Below the pieces are notes generated by a model. The model was not told the DNA's origin. It made no database searches and saw only the letters and a program-made list of their open reading frames with translations. Both the position numbers and the translations under genes were made by a program. From positions 186,001-250,000 of the forward strand of contig NZ_LMOO01000008.1 of NCBI RefSeq assembly GCF_001424195.1: 64,000 nt of DNA, given 5' to 3'. The stretch comes from Cellulomonas sp. Leaf334 (GTDB lineage Bacteria > Actinomycetota > Actinomycetes > Actinomycetales > Cellulomonadaceae). This document shows, one piece after another, positions 43,118-51,695 of the stretch (positions within the stretch are counted from its first letter, which is position 1; each line of letters opens with the position of its first letter).

Positions 43118-44628
43118 CCACCCACGACAGCGCGCCTCGGCTCTCGCGCGCGACCCTCAGCACCTCCGGGCTGCCGTCCGGGGTGCAGGCACCCGCCATC
43201 GACCCCGGTGACGTGAGCGTCGGGCTGGTCCACCTCGGCCTCGGCGCGTTCCACCGGGCGCACCAGGCCGTCTTCACCGAGGACGCCGCCGCGGCGTCGG
43301 GCGAGAACCGATGGGGCATCCTCGGCGTCACACAGCGCAGCGCCCGCGTCGTCGAGCAGCTCGCGCCGCAGGACGGCCTCTACGGCGTGCTGACCAAGGG
43401 CACCAACGAGACCTCGCTGCGACTCGTCGGATCGTTGCGCGACGTCGCGTTCCCCGGGACAGACACCCCCCGGGTGCTCACGACGATCGCCGCGCCGACC
43501 ACGCACGTCGTGACCCTGACGGTCACGGAGAAGGGGTACCGGCGGGCGGCCGACGGTCGCCCGGACCTCGCGGACCCCGATCTGGTGGCCGACCTCGACG
43601 TGTTGGCCGCAGAGCTGCGCGGGGGCCGGAACGACGCCCCGGCCCGCTCGCCGCTCGGCCTGCTCCTGCGGGCCCTGGCCCTGCGGGCGAGGCAGGACGC
43701 CGGCAACCTCACCGTCGTCTGCTGCGACAACCTCGCCGACAACGGTGCCGTCCTGGCGGCGCTCGTCGCCGCCACCCTGGACGCCGTGCCGAACGGAGAC
43801 CGGCTCCGGGAGTGGGTCGAGACGTCGGTGCGGTTCCCGGGCACGATGGTCGACCGGATCGTGCCTGCGACGACCGACGCACACCGCGCCGAGGCGCAGT
43901 CGCTGCTCGGACTGAGCGACGCAGGTCTGGTGATCGGCGAACCGTTCACGCAGTGGGTCATCCAGGACTCGTTCGCCGGGCCGCGCCCGGCCTGGGAGCG
44001 CGTCGGGGCGACGCTGACCGAGGACGTCGCGCCGTACGAGCGCGCCAAGCTGCGCGTCCTGAACGCCAGCCACTCGACCCTGGCCTATCTCGGAGCCCTG
44101 CGAGGGCACGCGACGATCGCGCAGGCGGTCGCCGACCCGGACCTGGAGGCGACCGTCCGGGCGCTCGTCGACGACGACGTCCTGCCCACGCTCGTCGCAC
44201 CCGACGGGCTCGACCTCGCGCAGTACCGGGACGAAGTCCTGTCCCGGTTCGCCAACCCGAACACCGGGCACACCACCGTGCAGGTCGCCATGGACGGGTC
44301 CCAGAAGCTGCCGCAGCGGCTCCTGGGCACGGTCCGCGACCGCCTCGACAGCGGGGCGGTCCCCATCGCCGCCGCCGCGACCGTTGCCGCCTGGATCGCC
44401 TACGTGCGGGCGACCTCGCAGGGCGAGCTCGAGGTGGACGGTCGGCAGGTGGGCCTCGACGACCCGCTGGCGACGACGCTCGCGGCCGCCGCCGAGGGAC
44501 CGCTCGACGCACTGGCCGACCGGATGCTCGACGTGCGGGCCGTGTTCGGTGACGACCTGGCCGGGTCGGACGCGTTCCGCTCGGCCGTCCGCGGCGCCGT
44601 CGGGGAGCTGCTGAGCATCCGGGCGTGA
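43114..44628 (+). CDS. uxuB: fructuronate reductase / mannitol dehydrogenase family
   Basis: UxuB reduces D-fructuronate to D-mannonate with NADH. This 504-residue member of the long-chain mannitol dehydrogenase family has H-L-G-L-G-A-F-H-R-A-H-Q near 35-46, C-C-D-N-L-A-D-N-G, D-R-I-V-P-A-T-T near 249-256, and K-L-R-V-L-N-A-S-H-S containing the catalytic lysine region. Mannitol dehydrogenase and UxaB look alike; uronate neighbours (uxaC, eda, kdgK) favour UxuB. The ATG at 43114 overlaps the regulator's stop. Confidence 0.9.
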   Translation: MTTHDSAPRLSRATLSTSGLPSGVQAPAIDPGDVSVGLVHLGLGAFHRAHQAVFTEDAAAASGENRWGILGVTQRSARVVEQLAPQDGLYGVLTKGTNETSLRLVGSLRDVAFPGTDTPRVLTTIAAPTTHVVTLTVTEKGYRRAADGRPDLADPDLVADLDVLAAELRGGRNDAPARSPLGLLLRALALRARQDAGNLTVVCCDNLADNGAVLAALVAATLDAVPNGDRLREWVETSVRFPGTMVDRIVPATTDAHRAEAQSLLGLSDAGLVIGEPFTQWVIQDSFAGPRPAWERVGATLTEDVAPYERAKLRVLNASHSTLAYLGALRGHATIAQAVADPDLEATVRALVDDDVLPTLVAPDGLDLAQYRDEVLSRFANPNTGHTTVQVAMDGSQKLPQRLLGTVRDRLDSGAVPIAAAATVAAWIAYVRATSQGELEVDGRQVGLDDPLATTLAAAAEGPLDALADRMLDVRAVFGDDLAGSDAFRSAVRGAVGELLSIRA

Positions 44629-44633
44629 CCCGG

Positions 44634-44665
44634 AGAGCCGGCCCTGGCGATCAGCTCTCGGCTCT
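44634..44665 (+). terminator. possible terminator after uxuB
   Basis: AGAGCCG (44634-44640) pairs with CGGCTCT (44659-44665), a 7-bp stem with an 18-nt loop, 6 bp after the uxuB stop. No T tract follows, so efficiency is uncertain. Confidence 0.4.
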
Positions 44666-44701
44666 GAGCTCTTGACGGGGTGGCGTTCCGGTAGGCTACG
44701 C

Positions 44702-44717
44702 TGGAAAGCGCATTCCA
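44702..44717. promoter_or_regulatory. LacI-type operator before the Gfo/Idh gene
   Basis: TGGAAAGCGCATTCCA is a 16-bp palindrome with one mismatch pair. TTGACG lies at 44672-44677 and TAGGCT/TACGCT follow at 44692/44697 with spacings (14 and 19) on either side of the ideal, so the -10 is uncertain. The operator overlaps or follows the expected transcription start, fitting repression. Confidence 0.75.
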
Positions 44718-44758
44718 CACTCCGACCGACACCGCGGTCCAGAACACTCGGAGCACTC

Positions 44759-45922
44759 ATGACGACCCGCACCCTGCGCATCGGGATGAACGGCATCACC
44801 GGCCGGATGGGCTACCGCCAGCACCTCGTCCGCTCGATCCTGTCGATCCGCGACCAGGGCGGCGTCACGCTCGAGGACGGCACGCGCGTCCAGGTGGAGC
44901 CGATCCTCGTCGGCCGCAACGCCGACAAGGTCCGTGAGCTGGCCGAGCTGCACGGCGTGGAGCACTGGACGACGGACGCGGACTCCGTCATCAACGACCC
45001 GACGGTCGACATCTACTTCGACGCGCAGGTCACCAGCCGCCGCTACTCGGCGCTGACCGCGGCGATGAAGGCCGGCAAGCACATCTTCACGGAGAAGCCG
45101 ACCGCCGAGACGCTGGCGGAGGCGATCGACCTCGCCCGCCTGCGCGAGACCACGGGCGTCACCGCGGGCGTCGTGCACGACAAGCTGTACCTGCCGGGTC
45201 TGGTCAAGCTGCGCCGGCTGGTGGACGAAGGCTTCTTCGGCCGGATCCTGTCGCTGCGCGGCGAGTTCGGCTACTGGGTGTTCGAGGGCGACGGCCAGGA
45301 GGCCCAGCGCCCCAGCTGGAACTACCGCAAGGAGGACGGCGGCGGCATCGTCGTCGACATGTTCTGCCACTGGAACTACGTGCTGGAAGGCATCCTCGGC
45401 ACGGTCAAGACGGTGAACGCGCAGACCGCGACGCACATCCCGACGCGCTGGGACGAGCGCGGCGCCGCGTACGACGCCACGGCCGACGACGCCGCGTACG
45501 GGATCTTCGAGATCGAGACGCCCGGCGGCGACCCGGTGGTCGCGCAGATCAACTCCTCCTGGGCGGTGCGCGTGTACCGCGACGAGCTGGTCGAGTTCCA
45601 GATCGACGGCACGCACGGTTCGGCGGTCGCGGGACTGAACAAGTGCGTCGCCCAGCAGCGCGCGCACACCCCGAAGCCCGTGTGGAACCCGGACCTGCCG
45701 GTCACGGAGTCGTTCCGCGACCAGTGGCTCGAGGTGCCGGCCAACGGCGACCTGGACAACGGCTTCAAGCTGCAGTGGGAGGAGTTCCTGCGCGACGTCG
45801 TCGCGGGGCGCACCCACCGGTTCGACCTGCTGTCGGCCGCGCGTGGCGTGCAGCTGGCCGAGCTGGGGCTGCAGTCGTCGGCGGAGGGCCGTCGTCTCGA
45901 CATCCCGACGATCACGCTGTGA
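44759..45922 (+). CDS. Gfo/Idh/MocA family oxidoreductase
   Basis: This 387-residue NAD(P)-dependent sugar dehydrogenase-like protein has a Rossmann start (I-G-M-N-G-I-T-G-R-M-G-Y), slightly unlike the usual G-x-G-x-x-G/A. The E-K-P motif is at 112-114 (T-E-K-P-T-A-E-T), and the C-terminal alpha/beta domain carries D-M-F-C-H-W. It overlaps the next gene, a sugar-phosphate-isomerase-like barrel, by GTGA. The pair resembles inositol- or keto-sugar-type modules, but the substrate is not known. Codon use is like its neighbours. Confidence 0.9.
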   Translation: MTTRTLRIGMNGITGRMGYRQHLVRSILSIRDQGGVTLEDGTRVQVEPILVGRNADKVRELAELHGVEHWTTDADSVINDPTVDIYFDAQVTSRRYSALTAAMKAGKHIFTEKPTAETLAEAIDLARLRETTGVTAGVVHDKLYLPGLVKLRRLVDEGFFGRILSLRGEFGYWVFEGDGQEAQRPSWNYRKEDGGGIVVDMFCHWNYVLEGILGTVKTVNAQTATHIPTRWDERGAAYDATADDAAYGIFEIETPGGDPVVAQINSSWAVRVYRDELVEFQIDGTHGSAVAGLNKCVAQQRAHTPKPVWNPDLPVTESFRDQWLEVPANGDLDNGFKLQWEEFLRDVVAGRTHRFDLLSAARGVQLAELGLQSSAEGRRLDIPTITL

Positions 45923-46806
45923 CCGCCCAGAGCGCCGACCTCTCTCGGCTGTCGCTCAACACGGCGACCACGAAGTCGTGGACCCTGCGCGAGGCCGTCG
46001 ATGGTGCGGTGCGCGCAGGACTCCCGGCGATCGGTGTGTGGCGCGACCGCGTCCATGAGGCCGGGGTCGGCGAGTCCGCGAAGATCATCGCGGACGCCGG
46101 TCTGCGGGTCTCGTCGCTGTGCCGGGGCGGGTTCCTGACTGCGGACGACGACGCGGCTGCGACGGCTGCGCTCGACGACAACCGTCGCGCGATCGTCGAG
46201 GCGGCGACGCTCGGCACGCGCGAGCTGATCATGGTGGTCGGTGGCCTGCCTGCCGCGAGCGCGCCGGGCGGCCCGGCACTGCCGGGGACGGGTGGTCGCG
46301 ACATCGTCGGCGCGCGCCAGCGTGTCGCGGACCGCATCGGGGAGCTCGCGCCGTTCGCGGCCGGGCACGGTGTCCGGCTGGTGCTGGAGCCGCTGCACCC
46401 GATCTTCGCGGCGGACCGGGCGGTCATCTCGACGCTCGGTCAGGCGCTCGACATCGCGGAGCCGTACCCGTCGGACGTCGTGGGCGTCGTCGTCGACACC
46501 TACCACGTGTGGTGGGACCCGGACCTGCAGCGCCAGATCGCCCGCGCGGGTGCCGCTGGCCGGATCGCGAGCTACCAGGTGTGCGACTGGACGCTCCCGC
46601 TGGCGGCAGACGCGCTGCTGTCCCGCGGGCACGTGGGCGACGGGTACGTCGACTTCGCGACGATCACGCGGTGGGTCGCCGAGACGGGGTACCGCGGCGA
46701 CGTCGAGGTGGAGATCTTCAACCAGTCCATCTGGGACACCCCGGGCGACGAGACTGTCGCGACGCTGGCAGACCGGTACGTCCGGCTCGTCCTGCCGCAC
46801 CTCTGA
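45919..46806 (+). CDS. sugar phosphate isomerase/epimerase-like TIM barrel
   Basis: This 295-residue xylose-isomerase-like barrel has the likely metal/acid residues E157 (L-E-P-L-H-P), D193 and H196 (D-T-Y-H-V-W-W-D), and E265 (V-E-V-E-I-F-N), as in the IolE/IolI and tagatose epimerase families. The GTG at 45919 overlaps the Gfo/Idh stop. With that partner it may epimerise, isomerise or dehydrate a keto-sugar; the substrate is unknown. Confidence 0.9.
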   Translation: MTAQSADLSRLSLNTATTKSWTLREAVDGAVRAGLPAIGVWRDRVHEAGVGESAKIIADAGLRVSSLCRGGFLTADDDAAATAALDDNRRAIVEAATLGTRELIMVVGGLPAASAPGGPALPGTGGRDIVGARQRVADRIGELAPFAAGHGVRLVLEPLHPIFAADRAVISTLGQALDIAEPYPSDVVGVVVDTYHVWWDPDLQRQIARAGAAGRIASYQVCDWTLPLAADALLSRGHVGDGYVDFATITRWVAETGYRGDVEVEIFNQSIWDTPGDETVATLADRYVRLVLPHL

Positions 46807-46871
46807 GTTCCGGGGACAGGCCCTCGTCGGTGGCGCTAGCGTGACCGGGCCGACCCGAGCAGGAGGACGCC

Positions 46872-47138
46872 ATGGATGAGACGAGTCCCTTGTTGCCTTC
46901 CGGCTACGACGTGGCCTGGAGTGTCGCGATCGTCGTCGGGCCGCTGATCCTCGTGACGATCGTCGTTCTCGCCGTGGTGCTCTCGGTCCGGAAGGCCGCG
47001 GTGGCGAAGACCACCGACCTCGCTCCTGACCGGTCCGCGTCGGTGCGGCTCGCGGAGGCGCAGGACCTGTACCGGCGCGGGCTGATCACCGCGGACGAGC
47101 ACGGGGAGATGCGGCAGCGCATCCTCGGCGAGGTCTGA
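46872..47138 (+). CDS. small SHOCT-domain membrane protein
   Basis: This 88-residue protein has one N-terminal membrane helix (about residues 16-40), a charged linker and a C-terminal SHOCT-type short domain (L-Y-R-R-G-L-I-T-A-D-E-H-G-E-M-R-Q-R-I-L). CAGGAGG precedes the ATG at 46872, and TAGCGT at about 46837 could be its promoter box. Function unknown. Confidence 0.8.
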   Translation: MDETSPLLPSGYDVAWSVAIVVGPLILVTIVVLAVVLSVRKAAVAKTTDLAPDRSASVRLAEAQDLYRRGLITADEHGEMRQRILGEV

Positions 47139-47141
47139 GCA

Positions 47142-47687
47142 GTGTTCGACCGGGATCGGTCGCGGACACTGACGGTCGAGCTGACCGACGGCGTCGGCTT
47201 CACCGCGGCACTCTACGTTCGCGACCGGTTCGGCCTGCAGGTGGGGACGGACATCCCGCCTCTGACGCTGACCGTGCACGCCAGGATCTCCCACGCGACC
47301 GTGACGCAGGCCGGCTGGGACGACTGGTGGAGCGCGATCGTCGGCTCGCCCGCGGCGCAGTACGTGCCGCCACCGAGCGGTACCACCCTCGCGGCGCTGT
47401 ACGACGAGGTGATGGACGACGAGCACCACGAGCTGGATCGGTGGGTGCAGGCCCAGCACTGGGAGTCGTCCCGGGTGATACGGGCCTATCGGCCACAGTG
47501 GCTGTCGTCGTGGATCGGTGCGAGTCCGGCACGGGGTCAGCACGTCACCGAGGTCGTCCCGGTGACCGGACCGTGGTGGCTCTCGCTGACGCCGCGTCGG
47601 CTGCTGGTGTCGGTCGACCTGATGCGGGACCACGACGCGATGGACGCCCTGTGGCGCGAGCAGCTAGGTGCGCTGGAGGGTCTGTAG
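47142..47687 (+). CDS. protein of unknown function
   Basis: This 181-residue soluble protein is Trp-rich (W-D-D-W-W-S, W-L-S-S-W-I, P-W-W-L-S-L). It starts at the GTG at 47142, 3 bp after the SHOCT gene, so it is probably cotranscribed. No domain is recognised. Its 3' end overlaps the 3' end of the convergent SGNH hydrolase gene by 24 nt. Confidence 0.75.
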   Translation: MFDRDRSRTLTVELTDGVGFTAALYVRDRFGLQVGTDIPPLTLTVHARISHATVTQAGWDDWWSAIVGSPAAQYVPPPSGTTLAALYDEVMDDEHHELDRWVQAQHWESSRVIRAYRPQWLSSWIGASPARGQHVTEVVPVTGPWWLSLTPRRLLVSVDLMRDHDAMDALWREQLGALEGL

Positions 47688-48797
47688 CACCGCCGCGAAC
47701 CGCTTGCCGATCAGTCGGTGCGCGTCCGCGTCGGGGTGCATGAGGTCGCGCATCGGCAGGTCGTCCCAGTCGGGCCAGCCGTACAGGGACGTGCCGTCGA
47801 CGTAGGTCAGGGCCGGGTCCGCGCGTGCGTCGACGATCTCGTGCAGCGCGGTCCGGATGGCGGTGAGCGTGAGCTTGCCGTCGGCGACCTCGGACCAGTC
47901 GCCGGTGGTGCGGAAGACCGACGGGTCGGCGGGGTCGAGCGACGTCGGTCCCGGGGTGGTCTCGACCAAGGGGCACAGGAGCGGCGAGACGACGACGAGC
48001 GGCGTGGTCGGGTGGCCGTCGCGGATGGTGTCGAGGAAGCCATGCACGGCGGGGGCGAAGGCGCGCAGGTGGATCGCGTCGTGGTTCACGACGTTGATGC
48101 CGAGCTTGAGGGTGATGAGGTCGGCGGGCTGGTCGCGGATGGCGCGGGCGACGAACGGGTCGAGCACGGCGTTGCCGGAGAACCCGAGGTTGACCAGGTC
48201 CAGACCGGCGATGCGGGCGGCGACCATCGGCCAGGCGCCGAGGGCCGATGCGGCTCCGGCGCCGTGGCTGATCGACGAGCCGTGGTGGACCCAGCGTGGG
48301 GCGACGACGGGCGTCGGCGCGGACACGGGAGCGTCGGCGGTCAGCGCGACGAGCCGGGTGGTCTCCCCCGGGGGCAGCCAGACCTCGATGTCACGCTCCA
48401 CGCTGCCGTCCCCGCCGAGGGCCAGGTGGACGACGCCCGGCGGTCCGGGCCGCTCGGTGGTCGTCCGCGCGAGCGGTTCGAGCGCGATGACCCCGGCGTG
48501 CGACGCGGTGCCCGCGGTCTGCGGGACGACCTCACCGTCGACGACGACGTCGTAGGGCTGCGGCTCACCGGGAGGCGCGGGGTCGACGGCGACGCGGAGC
48601 ACCTCGACGTCGAGACGGACGGACCGCGCTGCGGTCCGCAGCCGTAGCCGGACCCCGGAGGGCTGCGCCTCGACCATCGCCATGAACTCGTCGGAGAACT
48701 GCGGCCGCGCCCAGGCCGGGAGCCGGTGCGGGAGGCCGTCCTCCACCCATGCCGCCCCCCGGATGTCGACCCGGGGATCCGGCAGGGCGATGCGCAT
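47664..48797 (-). CDS. SGNH/GDSL-type hydrolase
   Basis: This 377-residue esterase-like protein has an N-terminal beta domain (to about residue 155) followed by an SGNH domain. The nucleophile block is H-H-G-S-S-I-S-H-G (171-179), then L-G-F-S-G-N, L-K-L-G-I-N-V and a C-terminal D-L-M-H-P-D-A-D-A-H with the D/H pair. This two-domain layout resembles carbohydrate esterases, but no signal peptide is visible. It is the last gene of the SDR-flavoprotein-hydrolase operon; TGATG links it to the flavoprotein gene. Deacylation of a sugar derivative is an inference. Confidence 0.88.
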   Translation of the reverse strand: MRIALPDPRVDIRGAAWVEDGLPHRLPAWARPQFSDEFMAMVEAQPSGVRLRLRTAARSVRLDVEVLRVAVDPAPPGEPQPYDVVVDGEVVPQTAGTASHAGVIALEPLARTTTERPGPPGVVHLALGGDGSVERDIEVWLPPGETTRLVALTADAPVSAPTPVVAPRWVHHGSSISHGAGAASALGAWPMVAARIAGLDLVNLGFSGNAVLDPFVARAIRDQPADLITLKLGINVVNHDAIHLRAFAPAVHGFLDTIRDGHPTTPLVVVSPLLCPLVETTPGPTSLDPADPSVFRTTGDWSEVADGKLTLTAIRTALHEIVDARADPALTYVDGTSLYGWPDWDDLPMRDLMHPDADAHRLIGKRFAAVLQTLQRT

Positions 48798-50821
48798 CAG
48801 TGGATGTTCCCGTGCTCGCGGAACTCGCGCCAGACGTTCTCGAAGAAGTCGTCGTCCTCGGGGATGGGCCGACGCGGCCGCCAGCGGAACACGGGTTCGC
48901 CGGCGGGGTCGTCGGACGCGCGCGGCACCACCGGCGTGAACCCGTCAGCGGGCACCCAGGACGTCTCCTGCACCTCGTCGTCGAGCGCACCGCCGTCGAG
49001 CGTGAACCTGAAGACGTCGGGGAGCTCGGTGAGGCCGTGCGGGATCGCACCGGCAGGGTCGGTGTAGAGCACCGACCCGCGCGACCGACCGCCGTGCGCG
49101 ACGTAGTCGGCCATCGCGGACAGGTACACGTAGGCGCTGGTGAGGATGTCGCGGACCAGGAAGGTGCGGTTGATGGAGCGTCGCGACGAGGCGTCGGCGG
49201 ACACCGTCTCCTCGTACGACGAGAGCCACGCGTGGACCTGGACGAGCGCCTCCTGGATCGACTCCGCGGAGCGCACCGGCCCGGCCTTGGCGCTCATGAG
49301 CACCTGCACCTCGCGCAGCAGGTCCCCGGTGTTGTCGGGAGTCCCGGAGGCTGCCCGCGCCGACGACGCCTCGACGAGAGCGAGAGCGGCCTGGAGAACC
49401 GGCGTCGCGGCCTCGTCGAAGGGCGATGGGTCCGCCGTGCGACGGGCAGCGATGAACTGCGCGGCCCTCGTCGCGCCGACCTGCCCGCTGTTCAGGGCGG
49501 CGCCGCCGGGCCGGTACACGCCGTGGGCGCCGCCGGCCTCGCCGACCGGGAAGAACCCCTCGATGTTCGACTGCCACCAGGCGTCGACGACGAGCCCGCC
49601 GTTGTTGTGCTGCGCGCAGACGTCGACCTCGAGCATGGTCGTCTCGAGGTCCACGTACGGGTTCTTGCCGAGGTAGAACTGGTACGCGGGCTCGTTCATG
49701 CGCCGCAGCCGCTCGATGGGCGTGCCGAACAGGACACCCGCGCGGTCGAGGTACTCGTAGGCCTCCGGGCTGAGCGCGGACGGGTCGAACTCCGGCTGGA
49801 CGGGGTTGCGACGGAAGTCGAGGAACACCCGCCGCCCGCGCAGGACCGTCTCCCGGTAGACCAGCAGGTCGATCAGCGACGAGCCGTCCAGGGCCTTCCG
49901 GATGTCGAACGGCCACTGGTACCCCTTGAGGAACACCAGCGACATCAGCTGTCCGTAGTCGGGGATCGCCTCGGTGAGGAACTCGCGCGGGTCCTCTCCA
50001 GAAGCGTCCGTCGACATGAACGTCGGGATGACCTGCATGTACGTCCCGGACACGTTCCAGCGCGGGTGCGTCGAGGCCAGGCCGAACTGCCACTCGGTGA
50101 GGTTCTTGCCGTGCACGCCCGCGCGGTACGCGGCGCCGGACGCACCCCACTGTCCGTTGGGGAAGACGCGTGTCGCGTACATCCCGGCGGGGCCGCCGGT
50201 CGCGTAGACGATGTTGGTGCAGCGGAACAGCAGGAACGGGGACTCGGCACCGTCGTGCGGCACGTCGGTGCGCAGTACCAGCAGCCCGGCGACGGCCCCC
50301 TCGGAGACGATGACGTCGACCACGCGGCACTCGTCGTAGATGCGCGTGCCGTTGCGGTGGACCTTCTTCTCCAGCTGCTCGACCATCGACCGGCTGGTGT
50401 ACGGACCGACGGACGTGGCGCGCCGACGCGGGTCGTGGTCGGTCTTGTAGCCGATGAACTCGCCGTACCGGTTCTGCGGGAACGGCACGCCCAGGTCGCA
50501 CAGGCGCAGGAAACCACGAGCAGAGAGGGCGGCTTCCGCCAACGCGTTGTCGCCGTCCATCGCGCCACCGGAGTACAGCGTCTCGGCCATCTCCCGCACG
50601 GAGTCGCCGTCGCCGCCCGAGAGCGTGAGCTTGTAGTAGGTCTGCTTGTCGGAGCCCGCGTTGCGCGACGAGCCCGCGTTGACCTTGTCGGCGACCATGA
50701 CGAGGTCGGTCTGGCCGAGCTCCCAGAGGCGGTCGGCGGCGCAGAACCCGGCGGAGCCGGTGCCGACGACGACGGTGTTGACGGTGACGACGGGGACGCC
50801 GTTCAGCGAGGTCGTCATCAC
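48797..50821 (-). CDS. FAD-dependent oxidoreductase, fumarate reductase/succinate dehydrogenase flavoprotein type
   Basis: This 674-residue flavoprotein has an FAD Rossmann motif V-V-V-G-T-G-S-A-G-F-C-A-A at about 17-29. S-R-N-A-G-S-D-K and A-T-G-G-P-A-G-M-Y follow, and the late H-G-V-Y-R-P-G-G-A-A-L-N-S-G contacts FAD. The C-terminal helical domain is like the aspartate oxidase/succinate dehydrogenase group. The arginine and histidine used for dicarboxylates are not obvious, so the substrate need not be fumarate; no iron-sulfur partner gene is nearby. It overlaps the SDR by ATGA and the SGNH gene by TGATG. Confidence 0.88.
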   Translation of the reverse strand: MMTTSLNGVPVVTVNTVVVGTGSAGFCAADRLWELGQTDLVMVADKVNAGSSRNAGSDKQTYYKLTLSGGDGDSVREMAETLYSGGAMDGDNALAEAALSARGFLRLCDLGVPFPQNRYGEFIGYKTDHDPRRRATSVGPYTSRSMVEQLEKKVHRNGTRIYDECRVVDVIVSEGAVAGLLVLRTDVPHDGAESPFLLFRCTNIVYATGGPAGMYATRVFPNGQWGASGAAYRAGVHGKNLTEWQFGLASTHPRWNVSGTYMQVIPTFMSTDASGEDPREFLTEAIPDYGQLMSLVFLKGYQWPFDIRKALDGSSLIDLLVYRETVLRGRRVFLDFRRNPVQPEFDPSALSPEAYEYLDRAGVLFGTPIERLRRMNEPAYQFYLGKNPYVDLETTMLEVDVCAQHNNGGLVVDAWWQSNIEGFFPVGEAGGAHGVYRPGGAALNSGQVGATRAAQFIAARRTADPSPFDEAATPVLQAALALVEASSARAASGTPDNTGDLLREVQVLMSAKAGPVRSAESIQEALVQVHAWLSSYEETVSADASSRRSINRTFLVRDILTSAYVYLSAMADYVAHGGRSRGSVLYTDPAGAIPHGLTELPDVFRFTLDGGALDDEVQETSWVPADGFTPVVPRASDDPAGEPVFRWRPRRPIPEDDDFFENVWREFREHGNIH

Positions 50822-51576
50822 AGCACCGGGATGTGCATGCCGCCGTCGACGTGGAACACCTCGCCGGTCGAGTACGGGGTCTGGCCGGACGCGAGGACCG
50901 AGACCGCGCCGGCGACGTCGGACGGACGGCCCCAGCGGTTGATGGGCGCGAGGCCCTCGGCGATCAGGGCGTCGTACTTCTCGGTGACGCCCGCGGTCAT
51001 GTCGGTGGCGATCACGCCGGGCCGGACCTCGTAGACGACGATCCCCTCGGGTGCCAAGCGCACCGCGAACAGCTGGGTGGCCATGGCGACGCCGGCCTTG
51101 GAGATGCAGTAGTCGCCGCGGTTGGTGGAGACCGTCGTCGCGGAGATGGACGACACGTTGACCACCGTGGCCCGCGGGAGGCGGTCGCTCCCGAGCGCGA
51201 TGACCTTGTTGGCGAACGTCTGCGTCAGGAAGTACGGTCCGCGCAGGTTGATGCCGAGCACCCGGTCGAAGCTCTCGGGGCCGGCCTCGAGGAGGTCCGC
51301 CCGCACGCTGGGAGCGACCCCGGCGTTGTTCACGAGCAGGTCGAGGCGACCCCAGGCCTCGACCGCGTCGTCGACGAACCGGGCGTGGTCCTCGAGGTCG
51401 GCCACCGAACCGCGCACGTAGCGGACCCGGCCGGGTGCGTCGAGCGACTCCAGCAGCTCGGTCGGCTCCTCGCGCGTGGCGAGGATCGAGACTGCGAAGC
51501 CGTCGGCGAGCAGCCGCTTCGTGATTCCGAGGCCGATCCCCCGATTACCCCCGGTGACCAGTGCGACTGCCGGCAT
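50818..51576 (-). CDS. SDR family oxidoreductase (3-ketoacyl-reductase-like)
   Basis: This 252-residue classical short-chain dehydrogenase has TGGNRGIG at 8-15, N-N-A-G, S-S-I-S and the catalytic Y-C-I-S-K, ending in V-D-G-G-M-H. It heads the minus-strand SDR-flavoprotein-SGNH operon and would oxidise or reduce a hydroxyl of the unknown substrate. A LacI operator lies about 79 bp upstream. The frame continues upstream without a good start; the ATG at 51576 follows GGAGG. Confidence 0.92.
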   Translation of the reverse strand: MPAVALVTGGNRGIGLGITKRLLADGFAVSILATREEPTELLESLDAPGRVRYVRGSVADLEDHARFVDDAVEAWGRLDLLVNNAGVAPSVRADLLEAGPESFDRVLGINLRGPYFLTQTFANKVIALGSDRLPRATVVNVSSISATTVSTNRGDYCISKAGVAMATQLFAVRLAPEGIVVYEVRPGVIATDMTAGVTEKYDALIAEGLAPINRWGRPSDVAGAVSVLASGQTPYSTGEVFHVDGGMHIPVL

Positions 51577-51654
51577 CGTTGCCCTACCTCCGTGTGCGGG
51601 ACGCACGTCTGACCTGCGCGTCGGAACCGATCGTGCCATGTCCGAGCAGGTCCA

Positions 51655-51668
51655 GGCAAGCGCTTTCC
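51655..51668. promoter_or_regulatory. LacI-type operator between the SDR operon and a membrane gene
   Basis: GGCAAGCGCTTTCC, a near-perfect LacI operator centred on CG, lies 79 bp before the SDR start and about 16 bp before the -10 box of the divergent membrane protein gene. No LacI gene is adjacent, so the repressor must be encoded elsewhere, perhaps one of those in this window. Confidence 0.8.
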
Positions 51669-51695
51669 ACCACCAGGTCGGCTTACGCTCGACCG

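Noticed and set aside
42547..44799. A 750-codon minus-strand frame opposite uxuB
   Set aside because: Antisense shadow of lacI and uxuB with no recognisable motif.
48797..50821. Succinate dehydrogenase/fumarate reductase subunit A
   Set aside because: No iron-sulfur or membrane subunit genes are adjacent and the dicarboxylate-binding residues are not evident; the operon partners are an SDR and an esterase.
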